Positions 58,795 through 64,000 of a stretch of DNA of 64,000 bases are shown piece by piece (within the stretch, counting starts at the first letter, position 1; each line of letters opens with the position of its first letter). The translations under genes were made by a program, and so were the position numbers. The notes under the pieces were generated by a model. That model was not told where the DNA came from, ran no database searches, and saw nothing but the letters and a program-made list of their open reading frames with translations. The stretch is from Oegoconia quadripuncta (lineage: Eukaryota > Arthropoda > Insecta > Lepidoptera > Autostichidae). The stretch spans positions 33,300,853 to 33,364,852 of the forward strand of contig OX438742.1 in NCBI GenBank assembly GCA_949316235.1. Direction: 5' to 3'.

Positions 58795-59365
58795 CGCCAC
58801 TTAAACTTATTAATTCACTGGGCTGTCGATGACTCTCGTTCTTCTAGGGGTTTCTTCATCCTATTCCATCTCGTAGTAAAATAGCATCACCTCTGCATAG
58901 CTCGTTGCGGGAACTTGAGCTTTATTATGAGGCTCTTAGTGAGAGACCACGTATCAGTGCTGTAGGGTACTGGCAATCAGACCTGACAGCTTTAGTTTTA
59001 AGTTTGAATATTGTGATGGTTTCTGAAGATGTCATGGGTTGTTTTCTCTTGGTGAAAAGTATTCTTTTAGGTCATTTTTATTATTAGCTTGCGATCTGCC
59101 TATCTTTTAATTTATATAGTCCACGTGCTGCCCAGTCAGCCCTCGTTTAATAAATGCCATATGTCATCACTGGTAACACACATTGATTAAAGTCTTTCGT
59201 CTTCAAGGACTGAGATATTTTCCAGAACGCTGCCTCTCCGAGTTTGATTCGACGATTAGCGTCTTTCTCGAAATGGCGCATGCCGTTATTGTACAAACAC
59301 TTTAACGAACCGATAGTCAATATGGCACCGTAGTAGGAGAGACTGCAACACCGCCCGCGTCTCAA
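58795..59365 (-). pseudogene. RTE-like LINE, degraded ORF fragment
   Basis: On the minus strand 59365-59147 reads FEKDANRRIKLGEAAFWKIS, then LKTKDFNQCVLPVMTYG, matching the RTE-like segment before the C-terminus. Further on (58905-58800) decayed QRAMQR, NRMKKPLEER, INKFKW motifs follow in the right order. Stops and frameshifts are many. Confidence 0.75.
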
Positions 59366-59724
59366 TCGTAGGTATGGAAGGATTTTTCTTTATTCACAAG
59401 CACTGGAAATTACCGGCTAGTTCACGAGACTGAAAGTCATTAAACTTGCGAGCGAGGTGGCAATGCGGATTTTTTATATTAAATCAGTTAAGCAGTTTCG
59501 TAATTCTTTTTGTACAGCAGGTTAGTACTTGACCTCAATCACACCTGACTAATTTATCTTGTAACACCGTTTTTGACGTGTTTCGATGATATCCTAGTCT
59601 TTCGAGGGTTCTCTAGATTTTTTTTAGTTAATAGACATGTTTGATGGTAATCAGTTAAGCCGTTTCGTCTATATACCCATTCATAAATTTTCAAGCTATA
59701 GTTACTAAAACAGTACCAACACAC
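59366..59724. other. unassigned sequence with repeat scraps
   Basis: Bases 59512-59550 (CAGGTTAGTACTTGACCTCA) look like a minus-strand family B scrap and 59630-59670 like family H. No gene. Confidence 0.4.
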
Positions 59725-59950
59725 CTCTATTCCATGCCTCCTTCCTTCCAGGCTTCCCTCGATCTTTACCAAATCGTCGGTCTACCTCCCAAGCCAGCCC
59801 ACGCTGCGTCTTCCGGTGCGTGGTCGCCACTCGATAACCTTTCCGCCCCAACGGCCGTCGATCCGAGACGAGACGATTTGAGACAATAAGATGATACGTA
59901 CCTTCCCAAACGCTGCCCAGCCGAGTTGAATTCGATGATTGACCTCCTTG
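59725..59950 (-). pseudogene. RTE-like LINE, C-terminal fragment
   Basis: A minus-strand frame reads SRIDGRWGGKVIEWRPRTGR, then RSVGWLGR, a stop, then TDDLVKIEGS. This matches the DGRWG-x-KVLEWRPRTGRRSVGRP-x(4)-TDDLVK region of the RTE-like C-terminus. It is preceded by a IIEFNSAGQRLG piece at 59945-59885. Confidence 0.78.
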
Positions 59951-59985
59951 GATGATTATTATCCTTTCTTAATTTGTTTCTGCAA

Positions 59986-60273
59986 TAAGCGGTTAAGACG
60001 CGGTCTCCTAGTTTAGGAGGTCCGGGTTTGATTCCCATTCAGGCCATGTATTAATAAGTTTTTAAATTTAATTTAATTACCTATGTGCATATTTCCGGCT
60101 GCTCTTAAACGGTGAAGGAAAACATTGCGAGGAAAAACAAATAAAAATTCAAAGGCACGTGAAGTCCCCAACCCGCATTGGGCCAGCGTGGTGGACTATG
60201 GCCCATACTCCTTCATATACGAGGGAAGGCCTATATCCTTGCAGTGAGATGTTTACGGGCTGACGATGATGAT
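59986..60273 (+). repeat. SINE family C copy, 5' truncated
   Basis: It starts AGCGGTTAAGACGCGGTCTC, keeps a mutated box B (GGTTTGATTCCC), then GGTGAAGGAAAACATTGCG, GGCCAGCGTGGTGGACTATG and a GATGATGATAC tail. Confidence 0.83.
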
Positions 60274-60332
60274 ACATACAGTAGATAAGTGTTGAAAGTC
60301 TTCCACCGACAAGAGCATTGTTCTTAAATGGA

Positions 60333-60349
60333 AGAGAGAGAGAGAGAGA
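60333..60349 (+). repeat. (GA)n microsatellite
   Basis: An uninterrupted AG run of about seventeen bases. Confidence 0.9.
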
Positions 60350-60621
60350 ATAGTAGAATCTTCGATATCTAGAGTGATATCTCTTGTCATCGTATTTGTG
60401 AGCACCGCCCCAATTTGGGAACAGAATACTATTACGTAGTGTTATTCCTCTATGCTAATACTTAGTACTAACGTAGACTGGAGGAGACTTAATTTCAGCA
60501 GTAGACGTTACATTAGACTAGATAGGTATAGTTTCCCTCAAGTCATAAAAGTAACGGAGATTTATGTTGGATATCTACATAAAGTATAGGTATGTCTTCT
60601 TAATGCGAGATAATGTGATAT
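60350..60621. other. unassigned spacer
   Basis: Nothing recognised. Confidence 0.4.
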
Positions 60622-60895
60622 TAAATAAATAAATAGATATCCTTGGACATACACACAACGCCATCTAGTTCCACATAAACCAACTACATAGGCTTGTATT
60701 GTGGATACAAGATGGTTGATATACTACGTAAATACATATTTTTTATGTAAATAAATAAATACTTATTAGAAATGAAAACATCCATAATTCGGGTACACAT
60801 GTCCGTATTCATCATACAAACATATGCCTCTAGCGGGATTCGAACCCGCAACCTTTTGGTTTAATGGTCAGCGTTTCTAACCACTACACCAAACC
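60622..60895 (-). repeat. SINE family A copy, full length
   Basis: AAATAGATATCCTTGGACAT, then ACACACAACGCCATCTAGTT, ATTCGGGTACACATGTCCG, GCGGGATTCGAACCCGCAACC and ACCACTACACCAAACC. It is closely related to 49311-49583 and lies about 560 bases upstream of the natalisin TATA box. Confidence 0.87.
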
Positions 60896-61456
60896 AAATA
60901 TTATAAAACAATACATTATAACTTGGCAGCCAATTCATGTCTGTTGATGACGTTTTCACCATCGTCCTATAGGTATATAAGTATCCCATTGTACACCTCG
61001 TCGAGTCTTCTCCACCACAATGGGATAATGTGAATGTGCGAACGACTTCCATAGCCCTAAGAATTTTTCACAGGCTTGCAGGTTTATTCACAAGAAACCC
61101 TAAAATTTTCCGTAATAAATAAATTTAGTGGGTATGACACGATCTAAGGGCGCAACTTGCGTGTAGCAATAGTAATTTGCAAAATGCATTCCAGTTGCTG
61201 AATATCTCACTTGATTATTAAATACATACGAATGCGATAGATAAAAAGTAATAAATTGAAACTAGCTGCAAACATTTTTGAAGAAACAACTATTCCTTAA
61301 TGCTCCCATATCACATGTCCAGAGTGATATCCCAGTAGCATTGTTTTAATTTAATAACGGTCACACACACTCCCCCACGAGATTTGTAGCTGCAAACAAA
61401 AAAAAACAATGAAATTTGTTGCGACAACCCTAGGGACTCCACCTACTCTCGGTTCC
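60896..61456. other. upstream region of the natalisin gene
   Basis: About 560 bases between the nearest SINE and the TATA box, free of recognised repeats and genes, and presumably containing the proximal control region. No specific binding site is claimed. Confidence 0.4.
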
Positions 61457-61458
61457 TA

Positions 61459-61493
61459 TATAAAAGCTGCAACAGGAGCTGTTGGATTTCAGA
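61459..61493 (+). promoter_or_regulatory. natalisin core promoter (TATA box and initiator)
   Basis: TATAAAAG at 61459-61466 is a strong TATA box. TTTCAGA, with the A at 61491, lies 32 bases from its first T, the expected spacing to a transcription start with an initiator. A donor site follows at 61584 and the natalisin coding exon is the next plus-strand exon. That this promoter serves natalisin is an inference from position and splice signals. Confidence 0.6.
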
Positions 61494-61583
61494 AGCAGAG
61501 TAACAGTTCGCAAGGTGTCCGCTCCTCTTTACATTATCGATGATTAGTTATGTTCATATGATATTAAATAAATATTGACAAAA
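61491..61583 (+). other. natalisin leader exon 1 (untranslated) with a short uORF
   Basis: From the predicted start at 61491 to a consensus donor, AAAA|GTAAGT at 61584. The exon holds an upstream open frame of 12 codons (ATG at 61540, TGA ending at 61578) that begins MISYVHM and closes before the splice site. It does not join the main frame. The exon assignment rests on signals only. Confidence 0.5.
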
Positions 61584-62572
61584 GTAAGTAGTTACCGCCT
61601 AAATTTTGTGTATTCGATAATATATCTTTAAACTTTGATTTAAAATAAGTATTTGTATTTGATTTTATACTTATAATTTATAATATATTGGCAAAATATA
61701 TTAAATTTATATATAAATGTATTAAAATGTGCCGCGGCTATTTGAATGAAAACAGGTAAAAGGGAAGTACAATGTACTTACTCGTAGGTATGTTATTACA
61801 CTGCGACATTATTGTTATATGCCTACTTATATTAAGCAATGTTGAAATAAGCGAAGTTTAAACTTAAGTCGCTTTTTAAACTGTCTTTAAAGAAGGTTAA
61901 GGTTCTCAATTCCAATTGTATTTTTTAAATCAGGTATCTACGCAATTATATATTTTTCGAGAACCTTTCCGGAGTTTTCCGCCGTCGGTCTTACGAGCAA
62001 TATGCCCCGCCTACTGCCACTTAAATTTGGCAATTCTTCGGGCTATATCGGTCACCTTGGTTCTCCTGCGGATCTTCTCATGTCTGATTCGATATTCCGG
62101 AAGCCACCGAGCTTAACGTTCTTCATACGACTCATTTATTAATCACTAGAGTTGCAACCGCGATTCCCACAGCCTGATAATATTTATTCAAAATTTTCAG
62201 ATATAAACCATGTCATGTCATTTCTATATCAAATTTCATCCTAATCCATTCACACATTATAGTTAGGCTATACAAATTATCATATTTTATAATATCAGTG
62301 GTATTGAGCAAAATACAAGTAGTTTTAGACAGGAAATAGATTTTAACCCTGCTCGAACTGACATTTTACAAAACGCTACGCTGACAGATGCACGGGATGA
62401 AATGCCGCGCCGGATCGCGTTATCCCCCCCCCATTTACATCAGCTACGTTATTCACACGGCAAAGGTCGCAGTAAAAACAAAACACAGTCGCTGGCTCGG
62501 TAACGCTATTGTAGGGTTAACTGTTGCGTACCTATGAACCGACTTTTAACACTAATGTTTCATTTGTTTCAG
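61584..62572 (+). other. natalisin intron 1 (989 bases)
   Basis: The donor GTAAGT at 61584 and the acceptor TTTGTTTCAG ending at 62572, with a branch-like ACTAATG at 62551. The intron contains a minus-strand RTE-like LINE fragment and AT-rich sequence. Bases 62400-62520 are GC-richer with a C-run. Confidence 0.5.
61975..62125 (-). mobile_element. RTE-like LINE fragment inside the natalisin intron
   Basis: The minus strand reads KIRRRTKVTDIARRIAKFKW, the conserved RTE-like C-terminal motif, with flanking decayed sequence. It lies opposite in direction to natalisin. Confidence 0.75.
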
Positions 62573-62583
62573 ATAATAACAAC

Positions 62584-64000
62584 ATGCGCAAGAAACTGTG
62601 TTTAATTTTCTTCGTTATTCTTATTGTAACAACTGAATTTACATTTGGCAAAAAAGGCTCAAAAACAAAATTATCTGCAGCAAGCTATAAAAACCATTCG
62701 AAAAACCAATCAAATGGCAGTCGTTCTAAACGGTCGCTTAAAATTGACCACGCGAAATCATCGTGGATTAAAGAAAAGAAATATTTGATGCCTAGCTCCA
62801 ATTATGATATGAAATACGAACAATCAGAGGACAACGAAAACATTAAAAGCAATAAATTAGAAAGACAGCCGTTTTGGGGGACTAGAGGCAGACGAGATAT
62901 TTCCCCGACCGAATATCTTATTGACAAAGAATTGCCTACAATTGCTTCTAACGACGATTATCAAATTGTAAATTGTAAACATTGCGAACCATCTGTACAT
63001 CAAACTGACGATTCTGTTTATGATTATCTAAAAGAGAGGAGGGATGATTTAATATCTCCGTTTTGGGGTAATAGAGGGCGCAGAAATTCAGAAGAATCCG
63101 GAGATGATAACATGATTACCTCTTCTGCGTTAAGCCTAAGAGACAAGAATGACGACAGTGACCCATTTTGGGGAAATAGAGGAAGGCGGGATAATGAATA
63201 TATTTTGCAAAAAGCAAGAGAACAAAATGAACCGTTTTGGGGAAACCGCGGGAGACGCGATGATGGTGAAGTTTTCTGGGGAAGTCGTGGCAGAAGGGAA
63301 GAATCAGAGCCATTTTGGGGAAACCGTGGAAGAAGACAAGAATCAGAACCGTTTTGGGGAAACCGTGGGAGAAGACAAGATTCTGATCCATTTTGGGGTA
63401 ACCGTGGAAGATTAGCCATAATAAAGGAAAATTTAAAGGAATCGATATTACTTGCTATAAGTAAAGTGGAAAATGAAATCGAAAATCTAACAAGACTTAG
63501 AAAAAGTAATGCTATACTAGTCAATTCCTATTGGAATAGCAAGGGAAGGAACAACCAGTTAAAATATTTATTCAATGGATCAAAATATAAATTACAAACA
63601 CCGAATAGGGCTGTCACTTACGGGATAAAAGTAAAACCATCTGTGTCAAGTACTGTGCTTCACGACAAGATTTACGCTGAACAGCCGCGATATGTTTTAG
63701 TAGATAGAAGCAGTCGATCTTCTGGTGAAGATGATCCATACTATATTTCAAGAGGTAAAAAGAAGTTTTACAATGTTGATTTGGTTAAAGCGGCTAGAGA
63801 TAGGCGTGGAGCAATTGAAGAATTAGTGAAGTCAGTACGTAACGACCCTTATTATATAGCCAGAGGTAAGAAAGATTCAGAAAATAAAAATTCTTCAGTA
63901 ATTCATGACGATTTAGGTAAAGCCAAGGATCTCATCTGCGCACTCATTGATTTATTAACGCTTAAGAGCGAGGACAAAAGAGAAGTTAGTGATAGTGACA
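62584..64000 (+). CDS. NTL: natalisin neuropeptide precursor (partial, runs off the window)
   Basis: Natalisins are tachykinin-related amidated peptides of arthropods that act through a G-protein-coupled receptor and control mating activity and fecundity in flies, beetles and silkmoth. ATG at 62584 lies 11 bases after the acceptor. There are 472 codons in the window with no stop. Residues 1-22 form a signal peptide (LCLIFFVILIV core). Eight FWG-x-R units follow, each ending Gly-Arg-Arg or a decayed form, where Gly supplies the amide and the basic residues are cut: QPFWGTR (95-101), SPFWGNR (164), DPFWGNR (199), EPFWGNR (222), VFWGSR (235), EPFWGNR (248), EPFWGNR (261), DPFWGNR (274). Then come YWNSK-Gly-Arg (about 316-322) and two PYYI(S/A)R-Gly-Lys-Lys units (385-393 and 422-430). 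The eighth FWG unit is followed by GRL, so its dibasic site is lost. The spacers are acidic. Family assignment is from the F-W-x-x-R-amide pattern; the true C-terminus is outside. Confidence 0.92.
   Translation, partial: MRKKLCLIFFVILIVTTEFTFGKKGSKTKLSAASYKNHSKNQSNGSRSKRSLKIDHAKSSWIKEKKYLMPSSNYDMKYEQSEDNENIKSNKLERQPFWGTRGRRDISPTEYLIDKELPTIASNDDYQIVNCKHCEPSVHQTDDSVYDYLKERRDDLISPFWGNRGRRNSEESGDDNMITSSALSLRDKNDDSDPFWGNRGRRDNEYILQKAREQNEPFWGNRGRRDDGEVFWGSRGRREESEPFWGNRGRRQESEPFWGNRGRRQDSDPFWGNRGRLAIIKENLKESILLAISKVENEIENLTRLRKSNAILVNSYWNSKGRNNQLKYLFNGSKYKLQTPNRAVTYGIKVKPSVSSTVLHDKIYAEQPRYVLVDRSSRSSGEDDPYYISRGKKKFYNVDLVKAARDRRGAIEELVKSVRNDPYYIARGKKDSENKNSSVIHDDLGKAKDLICALIDLLTLKSEDKREVSDSD
63259..63414 (+). 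repeat. four tandem 39-base coding units in natalisin
   Basis: Codons 226-238, 239-251, 252-264 and 265-277 each span 13 residues with the plan (D/E/Q)-(D/E)-(G/S)-(E/D)-(V/P)-FWG-(S/N)-R-G-R-(R/L). Units 2-4 differ at few codons, showing local duplication inside the gene. Confidence 0.9.

Noticed and set aside
63259..63414. Regularly spaced repeats resembling a CRISPR-like array
   Set aside because: The units are contiguous codons of a peptide precursor without spacers, in a eukaryotic gene.
63024..63524. 166-codon minus-strand frame rich in Leu-Pro-Arg-Phe-Pro-Gln-Asn-Gly repeats
   Set aside because: It is the antisense shadow of the repeated natalisin units; the sense strand has the signal peptide, cleavage sites and splice context.

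Overview
The window looks like AT-rich nuclear DNA from a moth or butterfly (Lepidoptera). The grounds are the repeat types (RTE-like LINE remnants with GAT-repeat tails, several tRNA-derived SINE families, a DD34D mariner) and a neuropeptide precursor whose repeated PFWGNR-Gly-Arg-Arg units fit lepidopteran natalisin. Nothing is bacterial: genes are sparse, split by introns and surrounded by repeats. No close species call is possible from sequence reading alone.

Only one gene is recognised with confidence: a natalisin precursor on the + strand at the right edge. It has a TATA promoter near 61459, a non-coding leader exon (about 61491-61583), a 989-base intron and a long coding exon that opens at 62584 and runs off the window. 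It encodes a signal peptide and at least eleven candidate peptides: eight FWG-x-R units, one decayed YWNSK unit and two PYYI(S/A)R units. A second probable gene is represented by one minus-strand first coding exon at 25852-25648 (Ser/Pro-rich start, then a basic/aromatic segment, perfect GTAAGT donor); its family is not recognised and no later exons were found. One true tRNA gene, tRNA-Ala(UGC), lies at 21014-21085.

The rest is transposon-derived or unassigned intergenic/intronic DNA. From left to right: 0-8 kb holds SINE copies, a fold-back MITE and LINE fragments; 8.2-9.5 kb a dead mariner; 10-16 kb mostly unassigned sequence with one reverse-transcriptase-element fragment; 16-23 kb LINE and SINE debris, a SINE with a hairpin insert, a local direct repeat and the tRNA; 23-31 kb mostly unassigned, with the minus-strand exon and a GC-rich stem-loop patch; 31-45 kb a dense SINE/LINE zone including a minus-strand reverse transcriptase pseudogene; 45-61 kb further SINEs, a MITE with a SINE nested in it and several RTE remnants; 61.4-64 kb the natalisin gene.

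I call four SINE families here only for bookkeeping: A (head TGGTGTAGTGGTTAGC), B (head CCGCCTCTGTGGCTCAA), C (head GTCGGTGGCTCAGCGGTTAAG) and D (head related to TGGCGCAG). Families E, F, G and H are other dispersed repeats recognised by recurrence inside the window. No multi-gene system, CRISPR array or operon-like cluster was seen. The most interesting items are the structure and unit evolution of the natalisin precursor, the unidentified exon and a few nested or hairpin-bearing elements.
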